Source: Bacteroides caccae (GTDB lineage Bacteria; Bacteroidota; Bacteroidia; Bacteroidales; Bacteroidaceae). Taken from it: DNA of 64,000 bases. A model generated the notes under the pieces. It worked only from the letters and a program-made list of their open reading frames with translations, was not told the origin of the DNA and did no database searches. Each line of letters opens with the position of its first letter. The stretch's first letter is position 1. A program made the translations under genes and the position numbers. This document shows, piece after piece, positions 54,847 to 63,950 of this stretch. The DNA is taken from the NCBI RefSeq assembly GCF_002222615.2, contig NZ_CP022412.2, positions 2,604,001 through 2,668,000 of the forward strand, in the 5' to 3' direction.

Positions 54847-55815
54847 ATGATTCAGAAAATCGTTCATCGCCTGGTGGTGACAACTTTTGTCGCATTTATT
54901 TCTTCCTTGTCTTTGCTGGCACAGCATAAAGTGGAAATGTTTCCTTTTGGAGATATGGACCAATGGGTAGACCGGCAGATAAAGGAATCGGGAATTATCG
55001 GAGGAAATACGAAGAATGTGTATGAGATTGCACCGACGGCTGTAATTCAAGGAGATCAGGTTTATAAAAACATGGGTGGTTCACCGTGGGGTACTTCGAA
55101 TGTAATGGCAAAGGTAGCGGGAATTACAAAAACAAATACGTCTGTTTTCCCGGAAAAAAGGGGAGAAGGGTATTGTGCACGTCTGGATACACGCATGGAA
55201 AGTGTGAAAGTGTTGGGGCTTGTTAATATCACTGTGTTGGCGGCAGGTTCTATTTTTACAGGGACGGTGCATGAACCTATTAAGGGTACTAAGAATCCGC
55301 AGAAGATGTTGCAATGTGGCGTGCCGTTTACTAAAAAACCGGTGGCACTTCAATTTGATTATAAAGTGAAGATGTCGGACAGGGAGAATCGTATCCGTGC
55401 TACCGGTTTCAGTAAGATTACGGATGTGCCCGGAAAAGATTATCCGGCAGCTATTCTGTTTTTGCAAAAACGTTGGGAAGATGCGAACGGAAATGTTTAT
55501 GCCAAACGGATAGGGACTATGGTGACTTATTATTATCATTCTACCGACTGGAAAAATAATGCTTCGTATGAGATTATGTATGGTGATATTACAGGGCGCC
55601 CTGAATATAAAGCGCATATGATGCGATTACAAGTTACCGAAAACTATACGGTAAACAGTAAAGGGGAAAGCGTTCCTATTCATGAAGTTGCCTGGGGAAA
55701 TGAAGATGATGTGCCTACACATATATATATACAGTTTACGTCCAGTCATGGAGGAGCTTATATCGGTTCGCCGGGTAATTCATTATGGGTTGATAATGTG
55801 AAACTGGTTTATTAG
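54847..55815 (+). CDS. Secreted PCMD-domain protein ending the sulfotransferase operon; function unknown
   Basis: This 322-aa protein has a signal peptide (VVTTFVAFISSLSLLAQ, cleavage near residue 25). The mature part looks like the PCMD (putative carbohydrate metabolism) beta-sandwich: it begins with WVDRQIKESGIIGGNT, contains RLDTRMESVKVLG and KKPVALQFDYKVKMSDRENR, and ends GSPGNSLWVDNVKLVY, the usual PCMD end. There is no lipobox, so it is probably periplasmic or released. It starts 18 bases after the sulfotransferase stop and the terminator follows at 55836, so it belongs to this operon. PCMD proteins are usually tied to glycan loci, and none is here. Confidence 0.82.
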   Translation: MIQKIVHRLVVTTFVAFISSLSLLAQHKVEMFPFGDMDQWVDRQIKESGIIGGNTKNVYEIAPTAVIQGDQVYKNMGGSPWGTSNVMAKVAGITKTNTSVFPEKRGEGYCARLDTRMESVKVLGLVNITVLAAGSIFTGTVHEPIKGTKNPQKMLQCGVPFTKKPVALQFDYKVKMSDRENRIRATGFSKITDVPGKDYPAAILFLQKRWEDANGNVYAKRIGTMVTYYYHSTDWKNNASYEIMYGDITGRPEYKAHMMRLQVTENYTVNSKGESVPIHEVAWGNEDDVPTHIYIQFTSSHGGAYIGSPGNSLWVDNVKLVY

Positions 55816-55835
55816 ATATAATATTAAAGAAATAA

Positions 55836-55874
55836 AATAGCTGGTGATGCAATTATCGCCGGCTATTTTTTTTT
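55836..55874 (+). terminator. Terminator of the PAPS-sulfotransferase-PCMD operon
   Basis: AATAGCTGGTGAT (55836-55848) pairs with ATCGCCGGCTATT (55855-55867) with wobble pairs and runs into a long T tract. Confidence 0.85.
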
Positions 55875-55978
55875 GTTTTAATTCTTTGGTAATAAATGCC
55901 TTTCGTCTTCTTTCGGAGTTATATAACACTTTTATCATTCCTTATTTTTTTGTGTGGGAATGATTTTTTACGCGTTTT

Positions 55979-56010
55979 TTTGCTTGTGTTATATTAAATA
56001 TCTATATTTG
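55979..56010 (+). promoter_or_regulatory. Consensus Bacteroides promoter for the OmpA gene
   Basis: TTTG (55979-55982), a 20-base spacer and TATATTTG (56003-56010) match the consensus closely, which suits an abundant outer-membrane protein. Confidence 0.75.
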
Positions 56011-56132
56011 CATTAAATTTCAAGAAAAGGAAGTTGCTTATTGTCTCTTTGTCAGGCATGAGACGTTTGGGAGTCGGTTGATTTCCTGTAAGACAAAATA
56101 TAGAAATATATTATTTACTAAAATAAATTGAG

Positions 56133-57275
56133 ATGAAAAAGGGTTTATTGTTTATTTTATTGGCAGCGGCCTCTGTATGTCTGCCTGCTCAGGAAAAAGA
56201 AAATGCAGCGAAGAGCTATACCGTAGAAACAAATCGCTTCGGTGCTAACTGGTTTATTAGTGGTGGTATTGGCGCACAAATGTATTTTGGCGACAATGAC
56301 GGTAAAGCTGATTTCGGAAAACGTCTTGCTCCGGCACTTGATATTGCCGTAGGTAAGTGGTTTACTCCGGGAATCGGATTGCGTCTTGCATACAATGGTC
56401 TTCAAGCTAAGGGGGCAGCTCCTTCTGCTGACGCTAGGTATGCAAAAGGTGGTACATATTCTAACGGATATTACAAACAGAAATGGAATATGGCTAATTT
56501 CCATGGTGATGTTCTGTTCAACCTTTCTAACATGTTGTGCGGATACAATGAAGATCGTATTTATTCATTTATTCCTTATGTAGGAGCTGGTTTGGCTGTG
56601 TCATGGTCAGAACCTCGTGAGAAGAATTTGGGTATAAATGCCGGTTTGATCAACCGTTTCCGCTTGTCTCCTGCTTTAGACCTTAATGTAGAATTGCGTG
56701 GCCTTTTGATGAAAAATGCATTTGGTGGCGCTAGCAAAGAAGGAATGGGTGGCGTGACAGTAGGTGTTACTTATAAGTTCAAGAAACGCGGCTGGAATGC
56801 TGTTCCTACTGTACCAATGGTTCCGGAAAGCCAGTTGAATGACATGAGAGACAGAGTAAATGCTTTGAAAGGTGAAAACGAATCTCTGAAACGTGACTTG
56901 GTTGAAGCACGTAACAAGAAACCGGAAGTTATCGTTAAGAAAGAAGGCGGATTTGTTCCACGTCTTGTTGTTGTATTCAACATCGGAAAGAGCAATATCA
57001 GCAAGAGAGAATACATGAATATCGAAGCTATGGCTAAGGGTATCAAGGCTAATCCTGACAAGACATTTACTGTAACAGGATATGCTGACAAGGGTACTGG
57101 TTCTGCTGAATACAACATGAAGTTGAGTAAGAAGAGAGCTGAAGCTGTTCGCGACCTGATGGTTAACGAATTCGGAGTTCCTGCTTCTCAGTTGAAGGTT
57201 GACTACAAGGGTGGCGTAGGCAATATGTTCTATGATGACGCTAAACTGAGCCGTGTAGCTATTGTTGAAGAATAA
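56133..57275 (+). CDS. OmpA family outer-membrane protein
   Basis: This 380-aa protein has a signal peptide (KKGLLFILLAAASVCLPAQ) and an N-terminal beta-barrel (about 30-215, starting RFGANWFISGGIGAQMYFGD). A short coiled linker follows (about 228-262, MRDRVNALKGENESLKRDLV). The C-terminal OmpA peptidoglycan-binding domain lies at about 275-380 (FTVTGYADKGTGSAEYNMKL, with KKRAEAVRDLMVNEFGV). The protein anchors the outer membrane to the wall and is normally abundant, in line with its strong promoter. A terminator follows at 57302. Confidence 0.93.
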   Translation: MKKGLLFILLAAASVCLPAQEKENAAKSYTVETNRFGANWFISGGIGAQMYFGDNDGKADFGKRLAPALDIAVGKWFTPGIGLRLAYNGLQAKGAAPSADARYAKGGTYSNGYYKQKWNMANFHGDVLFNLSNMLCGYNEDRIYSFIPYVGAGLAVSWSEPREKNLGINAGLINRFRLSPALDLNVELRGLLMKNAFGGASKEGMGGVTVGVTYKFKKRGWNAVPTVPMVPESQLNDMRDRVNALKGENESLKRDLVEARNKKPEVIVKKEGGFVPRLVVVFNIGKSNISKREYMNIEAMAKGIKANPDKTFTVTGYADKGTGSAEYNMKLSKKRAEAVRDLMVNEFGVPASQLKVDYKGGVGNMFYDDAKLSRVAIVEE

Positions 57276-57301
57276 TATACATCTAAATAATAGAATAAAA
57301 G

Positions 57302-57332
57302 AGACGTTTCCTTTCATAGGAAGCGTCTTTTT
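57302..57332 (+). terminator. Terminator after the OmpA gene
   Basis: AGACGTTTCCT (57302-57312) pairs with AGGAAGCGTCT (57318-57328) with one mismatch. The T tract runs directly into the ruvX promoter. Confidence 0.82.
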
Positions 57333-57335
57333 TTG

Positions 57336-57343
57336 TATTTTTG
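57336..57343 (+). promoter_or_regulatory. Bacteroides -7 element directly before ruvX
   Basis: TATTTTTG ends 6 bases before the ruvX ATG at 57350, so the transcript should begin at or next to the start codon. Confidence 0.55.
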
Positions 57344-57349
57344 TGCCCC

Positions 57350-57766
57350 ATGAGCAGGATAGTAGCAATAGATTATGGAAGAAAGCGTACGGGGATAGCT
57401 GTCAGCGATACGATGCAGTTGATTGCCAATGGCCTGACAACAGTGCCGACGCATGAACTTCTGAATTTTATCGGTGATTATATCGCAAAAGAGCCGGTAG
57501 AACGGATCATTGTCGGTTTACCCAGGCAAATGAACAATGAGGTTTCGGAAAATATGAAAAACATAGAACCCTTTGTTCGTTCATTGAAAAAACGCTTCCC
57601 GGATATTCCGGTTGAATATGTGGATGAACGTTTCACATCGGTTCTGGCGCATCGCACAATGCAGGAAGCAGGGCTGAAGAAAAAAGATCGCCAGAATAAA
57701 GCGTTGGTGGATGAAATAAGTGCGACTATTATTTTGCAAACATATTTGGAGAGTAAACGTTTTTAG
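57350..57766 (+). CDS. ruvX: Holliday junction resolvase-like protein RuvX (YqgF)
   Basis: This 138-aa RNase H-fold nuclease, linked to pre-16S rRNA processing and DNA repair, has the N-terminal RIVAIDYGRKRTGIAVSD with the catalytic Asp, ERIIVGLPRQMN, the second acidic site in VEYVDERFTSVLAHRTM, and KALVDEISATIIL with the third. The ATG at 57350 (MSRIVAIDYG) is the family start; a TTG at 57341 lies in the -7 element. def follows after 44 bases. Confidence 0.93.
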   Translation: MSRIVAIDYGRKRTGIAVSDTMQLIANGLTTVPTHELLNFIGDYIAKEPVERIIVGLPRQMNNEVSENMKNIEPFVRSLKKRFPDIPVEYVDERFTSVLAHRTMQEAGLKKKDRQNKALVDEISATIILQTYLESKRF

Positions 57767-57810
57767 TAGAAGAACATAGAATAACTTAATTTTTAGTAGA
57801 GTATAAAAAT

Positions 57811-58365
57811 ATGATTTTACCTATTTATGTATATGGCCAGCCTGTATTGAGAAAGGTGGCAGAGGACATTACCCCGGATTATCCGAATCTGAAAGAATTG
57901 ATAGCGAACATGTTTGAAACAATGGTGCATGCCGATGGCGTAGGATTGGCTGCTCCGCAGATCGGTTTGCCCATTCGTGTGGTTACGATTACATTGGACC
58001 CTCTTTCAGAAGATTATCCGGAATTTAAAGGTTTTAATAAAGCTTATATTAATCCTCATATTTTGGAAATAGGAGGTGAGGAAGTGAGTATGGAAGAAGG
58101 TTGCCTGAGTCTTCCCGGTATTCATGAGACCGTGAAAAGAGGAAATAAAATTCGTGTGAAATATATGGACGAGGATTTTGTGGAGCATGAAGAAGAAGTG
58201 GAAGGTTATCTGGCACGTGTGATGCAACATGAATTCGACCATTTGGACGGTAAAATGTTTATCGACCATATCTCTGCACTTCGTAAACAAATGATAAAAG
58301 GTAAATTGAATACGATGTTGAAAGGGAAAGCACGTAGTTCCTATAAGATGAAACAGGTGAAATAA
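57811..58365 (+). CDS. def: Peptide deformylase
   Basis: This 184-aa metalloenzyme removes the N-formyl group from new proteins. All three motifs are present: [18 protein letters not shown] (metal Cys) and [10 protein letters not shown] (two metal His and the catalytic Glu). It is a type I enzyme without an obvious extra domain. It is probably cotranscribed with ruvX. Confidence 0.96.
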   Translation: MILPIYVYGQPVLRKVAEDITPDYPNLKELIANMFETMVHADGVGLAAPQIGLPIRVVTITLDPLSEDYPEFKGFNKAYINPHILEIGGEEVSMEEGCLSLPGIHETVKRGNKIRVKYMDEDFVEHEEEVEGYLARVMQHEFDHLDGKMFIDHISALRKQMIKGKLNTMLKGKARSSYKMKQVK

Positions 58366-58408
58366 AGATAAAAAACGTTTATATCCCTGTTAAGTAAGCG
58401 AAAAGCAT

Positions 58409-58416
58409 TATTTTTG
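58409..58416 (+). promoter_or_regulatory. Bacteroides -7 element for the long TPR gene
   Basis: TATTTTTG, 19 bases before the ATG at 58436. Confidence 0.5.
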
Positions 58417-58435
58417 CTTCGTTTACAAGTATAAA

Positions 58436-60475
58436 ATGTCGATGATTAAAAAAATACTAACAGTTTTAATGCTGTTCCCCATATTGGTGTGTGCTCAGAT
58501 AAATACGGACCGGGTGATGACCATAGCCCGGAACGCTCTTTATTTTGAGGACTATGTACTTTCTATCCAGTACTTTAACCAGGTGATTAATGCTAAGCCT
58601 TATCTGTATGAACCTTATTTCTTCAGAGCACTGGCCAAGCTGAATCTGGAAGATTTTCAGGGAGCGGAAGCGGATTGTGACGCGGCTATTCAACGTAATC
58701 CGTTTGTGGTTGGTGCTTATCAGATTCGTGGTCTGGCGAGAATCCGGCAGAGTAAATTTGACGGTGCTATTGAAGACTATCAGAAAGCGCTGCATTATGA
58801 TCCGGAGAACATTACTTTGTGGCATAATCTGACATTATCACATATTCAGAAGAAAGATTATGATTCGGCAAAAGAAGATTTGGAGAATTTGCTGAAAGTA
58901 TCTCCGCGTTATACTCGCGCTTACCTGATGAGAGGAGAGGTCTCTTTACAGCAAAAAGACACTATTGCCGCATTGAATGATTTCAATAAAGCTCTTGAAC
59001 TGGATAAATACGATCCGGACGCATGGGCAGCAAGAGCGATCGTCAAGTTGCAACAGTCAAAATACGGGGAAGCGGAATCTGATTTCGATCGTGCTATTCA
59101 TTTGAGTGCTAAGAATGCTGGGAATTATATTAATCGCGCATTGGCCAGATTTCATCAGAATAACCTGAGGGGAGCCATGAGCGATTATGACTTGGCATTG
59201 GATATTGATCCGAATAATTTTATCGGGCACTATAACCGTGGTTTGTTGCGTGCAAGGGTAGGAGATGATAACCGTGCTATTGAAGATTTCGACTTTGTTA
59301 TAAAAATGGAGCCGGATAATATGATGGCAATCTTTAATCGTGGTCTGCTTCGTGCACAGACGGGAGATTATCGTGGAGCTATACAGGATTATTCAACTGT
59401 TATCAACCAACACCCGAATTTCCTTGCCGGATATTATCAGCGTGCTGAAGCCCGAAAGAAAATAGGGGACCGGAAGGGTGCTGAACAGGATGAATTTAAA
59501 CTCTTGAAGGCTCAACTGGATAAACAGAACGGAGTGACGAATAAAGATGTAGCCCAAAACCAGAATCCGGATCAGGACAGTGAAGGGGATGATAAAGATA
59601 GAACCCGTAAGAAATCAGATAAGAATATGAATAACTATCGGAAGATAGTGATAGCTGATGATTCTGAAGCTGAACAGCGCTATACAAGTGATTATCGTGG
59701 ACGTGTGCAGGATAAGAATGTGAATATTACACTGGAGCCTATGTTCGCTTTGACTTATTATGAGAAGATGAGTGATGTGAAACGGTCGGTGAATTTCCAC
59801 AAATATGTGGAAGAGCTGAATCGCTCGGGTGTACTTCCAAAGCGTCTTCGTATTACGAATATGGAAGCTCCGTTGACAGAAGAACAAGTGAAATTCCATT
59901 TTGCTTTGATTGATACGCATACATCAGCTATCGTGGATGATGAGAAGAATGCTTCAAAACGTTTTGCCCGTGCAATTGATTTTTATTTGGTACAGGATTT
60001 CTCAAGTGCAGTTTCCGATTTGACACAGACAATCTTGTTGGACGGTGATTTCTTCCCTGCATATTTTATGCGTGCGCTTATCCGTTGCAAGCAGTTGGAA
60101 TATCAGAAGGCTGAACAAACTGCCGATACAGATGTTCCTGGTGATAATGCACGTAAAGAGATAACTGCGGTAGATTATGAGGTGGTAAGAAAAGATTTGG
60201 ATAAGGTGATTAATCTTGCTCCGGATTTTGTTTATGCATATTATAATCGTGCCAATGTGTCTGCCATGCTGAAGGATTATCGGTCGGCTATTGCAGATTA
60301 TAATAAGGCTATTGAACTGAATCCTGATTTTGCTGACGCTTATTTCAACCGCGGACTTACTCATATCTTCTTGGGTAATAATAAACTGGGTATTTCTGAT
60401 TTGAGCAAAGCCGGAGAATTGGGTATCGTTTCCGCTTATAATGTAATCAAACGTTTTACAGATCAAACGGAATAA
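58436..60475 (+). CDS. Secreted tetratricopeptide-repeat protein
   Basis: This 679-aa protein has a signal peptide (TVLMLFPILVCAQ near residue 20) and about 10 TPR units in two blocks, at about 25-325 and 530-660, each with the A-x3-F/Y-x2-A-x3-Y pattern (for example GAYQIRGLARIRQSKFDGAI). A polar, charged linker separates them (about 345-410, with DQDSEGDDKDRTRKK). It is a likely periplasmic scaffold; partners are unknown. The thrS promoter lies immediately downstream. Confidence 0.85.
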   Translation: MSMIKKILTVLMLFPILVCAQINTDRVMTIARNALYFEDYVLSIQYFNQVINAKPYLYEPYFFRALAKLNLEDFQGAEADCDAAIQRNPFVVGAYQIRGLARIRQSKFDGAIEDYQKALHYDPENITLWHNLTLSHIQKKDYDSAKEDLENLLKVSPRYTRAYLMRGEVSLQQKDTIAALNDFNKALELDKYDPDAWAARAIVKLQQSKYGEAESDFDRAIHLSAKNAGNYINRALARFHQNNLRGAMSDYDLALDIDPNNFIGHYNRGLLRARVGDDNRAIEDFDFVIKMEPDNMMAIFNRGLLRAQTGDYRGAIQDYSTVINQHPNFLAGYYQRAEARKKIGDRKGAEQDEFKLLKAQLDKQNGVTNKDVAQNQNPDQDSEGDDKDRTRKKSDKNMNNYRKIVIADDSEAEQRYTSDYRGRVQDKNVNITLEPMFALTYYEKMSDVKRSVNFHKYVEELNRSGVLPKRLRITNMEAPLTEEQVKFHFALIDTHTSAIVDDEKNASKRFARAIDFYLVQDFSSAVSDLTQTILLDGDFFPAYFMRALIRCKQLEYQKAEQTADTDVPGDNARKEITAVDYEVVRKDLDKVINLAPDFVYAYYNRANVSAMLKDYRSAIADYNKAIELNPDFADAYFNRGLTHIFLGNNKLGISDLSKAGELGIVSAYNVIKRFTDQTE

Positions 60476-60515
60476 CATTTTTTTGATAAAAAATAGAAAA
60501 CTCAAAAGATTTAGT

Positions 60516-60523
60516 TACTTTTG
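60516..60523 (+). promoter_or_regulatory. Bacteroides -7 element for thrS
   Basis: TACTTTTG, 34 bases before the thrS ATG. It probably serves the whole thrS-infC-rpmI-rplT run. Confidence 0.55.
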
Positions 60524-60557
60524 CGTTCAAATTGTGAAAATATAACATAATCATATT

Positions 60558-62498
60558 ATGATAAAGATAACATTTCCCGATGGCTCTGTTCGTGAGTACA
60601 ACGAAGGAGTAAACGGTTTACAGATTGCTGAAAGTATCAGCTCGCGCTTGGCACAGGATGTACTGGCATGTGGCGTGAACGGCGAGACTTATGATTTAGG
60701 ACGTCCTATTAATGAAGATGCTGATTTTGTACTTTATAAATGGGATGATGAAGAAGGTAAACATGCATTCTGGCACACAAGTGCTCACTTGTTGGCCGAA
60801 GCATTACAGGAACTTTATCCGGGCATCCAGTTCGGTATCGGACCGGCTATCGAAAATGGATTCTACTATGATGTGGATCCGGGAGAAGCGGTGATTAAGG
60901 AAAGCGATCTTCCTGCTATTGAAGCTAAAATGTTAGAACTGTCTGCAAAGAAAGAGGCGGTTGTTAGAAAAAGCATTGCAAAAACGGATGCTTTGAAAAT
61001 GTTTGGCGACCGTGGCGAAACATATAAATGTGAATTGATTTCCGAATTGGAAGACGGTCATATCACTACTTATACACAAGGTGCATTTACTGACCTTTGC
61101 CGTGGCCCTCACTTGATGACGACTGCTCCGATTAAGGCTATCAAGTTGACTTCGGTAGCGGGTGCTTATTGGCGTGGACATGAAGACCGTAAGATGCTAA
61201 CTCGTATTTATGGCATCACATTCCCGAAAAAGAAAATGCTGGATGAGTATCTGGCATTACTGGAAGAAGCCAAGAAACGCGACCACCGTAAGATTGGTAA
61301 GGAAATGCAATTGTTCATGTTCTCTGAAACGGTAGGTAAGGGGCTCCCGATGTGGCTCCCGAAGGGTACTGCATTGCGTTTGCGTCTGCAAGATTTCTTA
61401 CGTCGCATTCAGACTCGTTATGACTATCAGGAAGTAATAACTCCACCGATTGGTAATAAGCTATTGTATGTGACATCCGGCCACTATGCTAAATATGGTA
61501 AGGATGCATTCCAGCCTATCCATACTCCGGAAGAAGGTGAGGAATATTTCCTGAAACCGATGAACTGCCCGCATCACTGCGAGATTTATAAGAACTTCCC
61601 GCGCTCTTACAAGGATCTTCCGTTGCGTATTGCTGAATTTGGTACTGTTTGCCGTTATGAGCAGAGTGGTGAGTTGCATGGATTGACTCGTGTGCGTAGT
61701 TTTACACAGGATGATGCGCATATTTTCTGCCGTCCGGACCAGGTGAAAGATGAATTCCTCCGTGTGATGGATATTATCTCTATTGTATTCCGTTCTATGA
61801 ACTTCCAGAATTTTGAAGCTCAGATATCACTGCGTGATAAAGTGAACCGTGAGAAATATATCGGTAGCGATGATAATTGGGAGAAGGCGGAACAAGCTAT
61901 TATTGAAGCTTGTGAAGAAAAAGGATTACCTGCCAAGATTGAATATGGTGAAGCTGCTTTCTATGGCCCTAAGCTCGACTTTATGGTAAAAGATGCGATT
62001 GGGCGTCGTTGGCAGTTAGGGACTATTCAGGTAGATTATAACTTGCCGGAACGCTTCGAACTGGAATATATGGGTTCTGATAACCAGAAGCACCGTCCGG
62101 TTATGATTCATCGCGCTCCGTTTGGCTCTATGGAACGTTTCGTTGCTGTATTGATTGAGCATACTGCCGGTAAGTTCCCGTTGTGGCTGACTCCTGAACA
62201 GGTAGTTATTCTGCCGATTAGTGAAAAGTTCAACGATTATGCAGAGCAGGTAAAGATGTATTTGAAAACACACGAGATTCGCGCGATTGTAGATGATCGT
62301 AATGAGAAAATCGGGCGTAAGATCCGTGATAATGAGATGAAACGCATCCCTTATATGCTGATTGTAGGCGAAAAAGAAGCAGAAAACGGAGAAGTTTCTG
62401 TTCGTAGACAGGGCGAAGGTGACAAGGGAACCATGAAATTTGAAGAATTTGCTAAAATTTTGAACGAAGAAGTTCAGAATATGATAAATAAATGGTAA
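60558..62498 (+). CDS. thrS: Threonyl-tRNA synthetase
   Basis: This 646-aa class II synthetase has an N-terminal TGS domain (about 1-62), an editing domain (about 70-230: [20 protein letters not shown]), the catalytic core (about 245-540), with [13 protein letters not shown] carrying the zinc Cys-His and [20 protein letters not shown] as motif 2, and a C-terminal anticodon domain (about 545-646). It precedes infC by 71 bases. Confidence 0.97.
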   Translation: MIKITFPDGSVREYNEGVNGLQIAESISSRLAQDVLACGVNGETYDLGRPINEDADFVLYKWDDEEGKHAFWHTSAHLLAEALQELYPGIQFGIGPAIENGFYYDVDPGEAVIKESDLPAIEAKMLELSAKKEAVVRKSIAKTDALKMFGDRGETYKCELISELEDGHITTYTQGAFTDLCRGPHLMTTAPIKAIKLTSVAGAYWRGHEDRKMLTRIYGITFPKKKMLDEYLALLEEAKKRDHRKIGKEMQLFMFSETVGKGLPMWLPKGTALRLRLQDFLRRIQTRYDYQEVITPPIGNKLLYVTSGHYAKYGKDAFQPIHTPEEGEEYFLKPMNCPHHCEIYKNFPRSYKDLPLRIAEFGTVCRYEQSGELHGLTRVRSFTQDDAHIFCRPDQVKDEFLRVMDIISIVFRSMNFQNFEAQISLRDKVNREKYIGSDDNWEKAEQAIIEACEEKGLPAKIEYGEAAFYGPKLDFMVKDAIGRRWQLGTIQVDYNLPERFELEYMGSDNQKHRPVMIHRAPFGSMERFVAVLIEHTAGKFPLWLTPEQVVILPISEKFNDYAEQVKMYLKTHEIRAIVDDRNEKIGRKIRDNEMKRIPYMLIVGEKEAENGEVSVRRQGEGDKGTMKFEEFAKILNEEVQNMINKW

Positions 62499-62569
62499 CT
62501 TTGCAGCCGTTTCATGATAAATATTTAGTAGAACAATAAAAAGATCAAACTAGGAAGTAAACGTTTTTA

Positions 62570-63172
62570 ATGAAGAATGACACTCTAAAAGGGCAATACA
62601 GAATCAACGAACAGATTCGTGCCAAAGAAGTCCGCATTGTGGGCGACGATATTGAACCAAAAGTATATCCTATCTTTCAGGCCTTGAAACTGGCTGAAGA
62701 GAAAGAGTTGGATTTAGTGGAAATTTCTCCTAATGCTCAACCCCCTGTTTGTCGTGTTATTGATTATTCTAAATTTCTTTATCAGTTAAAGAAACGTCAG
62801 AAGGAACAGAAAGCGAAGCAGGTGAAGGTCAATGTAAAGGAAATCCGTTTCGGACCTCAGACAGATGACCATGATTATAACTTCAAGTTGAAGCATGCCA
62901 AGGGATTTTTGGAAGACGGAGATAAGGTAAAAGCATACGTGTTCTTTAAGGGCCGTTCTATTCTTTTTAAGGAACAAGGTGAAGTTTTGCTACTTCGTTT
63001 TGCCAATGACTTGGAAGATTATGCGAAAGTAGATCAAATGCCGGTACTCGAAGGAAAGCGTATGACTATTCAGCTTTCACCGAAAAAGAAAGAAGCTCCG
63101 AAAAAGCCTGTTGTTGCGAAACCTGCTGCTCCTGCACAGAAAGCGGAAATGCCGAAAACGGACGCGGAATAA
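62570..63172 (+). CDS. infC: Translation initiation factor IF-3
   Basis: This 200-aa factor binds the 30S subunit and proofreads start-codon selection. The N-terminal domain has [18 protein letters not shown] and the C-terminal domain [21 protein letters not shown] Lys/Pro/Ala-rich tail of about 25 residues ([17 protein letters not shown]) extends beyond the E. coli protein, as in many Bacteroidetes. The start is ATG rather than the rare ATT of E. coli infC. Confidence 0.97.
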   Translation: MKNDTLKGQYRINEQIRAKEVRIVGDDIEPKVYPIFQALKLAEEKELDLVEISPNAQPPVCRVIDYSKFLYQLKKRQKEQKAKQVKVNVKEIRFGPQTDDHDYNFKLKHAKGFLEDGDKVKAYVFFKGRSILFKEQGEVLLLRFANDLEDYAKVDQMPVLEGKRMTIQLSPKKKEAPKKPVVAKPAAPAQKAEMPKTDAE

Positions 63173-63182
63173 GAAAAGGTGC

Positions 63183-63207
63183 GTAACGCGCAGGTATAGT
63201 GCGTTAC
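63183..63207 (+). promoter_or_regulatory. Hairpin between infC and rpmI
   Basis: GTAACGC (63183-63189) pairs perfectly with GCGTTAC (63201-63207). No T tract follows, so it is more likely a regulatory or processing structure than a terminator. Confidence 0.4.
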
Positions 63208-63240
63208 CATTATATATTTAATAATTTAAAAACAAGTAAG

Positions 63241-63438
63241 ATGCCAAAGATGAAGACTAACTCCGGTTCTAAAAAAAGGTTTACCCTTACCGGAACAGGT
63301 AAAATCAAAAGAAAGCACGCTTTTCACAGTCACATTTTGACTAAGAAAACCAAAAAGAGAAAAAGAAATCTGTGCTACTCTACAACTGTTGATACAACAA
63401 ATGTAAGCCAGGTTAAGGAACTCTTAGCAATGAAGTAA
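63241..63438 (+). CDS. rpmI: Ribosomal protein bL35
   Basis: This 65-aa basic protein has the family start [20 protein letters not shown] and the conserved [20 protein letters not shown]. The ATG at 63241 is the family start; an in-frame codon at 63199 would add 14 unconserved residues. It is followed by a 99-base structured spacer before rplT. Confidence 0.97.
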   Translation: MPKMKTNSGSKKRFTLTGTGKIKRKHAFHSHILTKKTKKRKRNLCYSTTVDTTNVSQVKELLAMK

Positions 63439-63473
63439 TCAAAAGCGTACAAAGTATTATTAAAGTATTAACC

Positions 63474-63522
63474 GAATGCATTAGCTTGAAGTTCGCTGCG
63501 TGAAGTAGCGGCGCTAACATTC
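63474..63522 (+). promoter_or_regulatory. Two-stem RNA structure before rplT, possible L20 autoregulatory site
   Basis: An outer stem pairs GAATGCATTAGC (63474-63485) with GCTAACATTC (63513-63522) apart from a two-base bulge. An inner stem pairs CGCTGC (63494-63499) with GTAGCG (63505-63510). It ends 15 bases before the rplT ATG. Confidence 0.45.
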
Positions 63523-63537
63523 AAAAACAGTAAAACT

Positions 63538-63888
63538 ATGCCAAGATCAGTAAATCATGTTGCTTCAAAAGCAAGAAGAAAGAAAATTTTGAAATTGACC
63601 AGAGGTTACTTTGGTGCAAGAAAGAATGTATGGACCGTAGCTAAAAACACTTGGGAAAAGGGTTTGACTTACGCGTTCCGTGACCGTAGAAATAAGAAAA
63701 GAAACTTCCGCGCTCTTTGGATACAACGTATCAACGCTGCTGCACGTCTTGAAGGAATGTCTTATTCTAAATTGATGGGCGGTCTGCACAAAGCCGGTAT
63801 CGAAATAAACCGTAAGGTTTTGGCTGATTTAGCGATGAATCACCCGGAAGCTTTCAAAGCTGTAGTTGCAAAAGCAAAAGCTGCTTAA
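63538..63888 (+). CDS. rplT: Ribosomal protein bL20
   Basis: This 116-aa protein is needed early in 50S assembly and in several bacteria represses its own mRNA. The sequence [35 protein letters not shown] and [20 protein letters not shown] is fully typical, and the length is normal. It is last in the thrS-infC-rpmI-rplT operon. Confidence 0.98.
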   Translation: MPRSVNHVASKARRKKILKLTRGYFGARKNVWTVAKNTWEKGLTYAFRDRRNKKRNFRALWIQRINAAARLEGMSYSKLMGGLHKAGIEINRKVLADLAMNHPEAFKAVVAKAKAA

Positions 63889-63910
63889 GTTTCAACAGTT
63901 TATGATTTAC

Positions 63911-63950
63911 AAAATGTCAGTTACTTAACCGGTAACTGACATTTTTCTTT
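63911..63950 (+). terminator. Terminator after rplT
   Basis: A perfect 14-bp stem, AAAATGTCAGTTAC (63911-63924) with GTAACTGACATTTT (63932-63945), is followed by a T-rich tract. Confidence 0.88.

Larger units (their letters stand above)
55816..56132. other. Intergenic region before the OmpA gene: terminator, promoter and long leader
   Basis: These 317 bases hold the sulfotransferase-operon terminator (55836-55874), an A/T-rich spacer, a near-consensus promoter (55979-56010) and a leader of about 115 bases with possible alternative helices. No ORF is supported. Confidence 0.65.
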
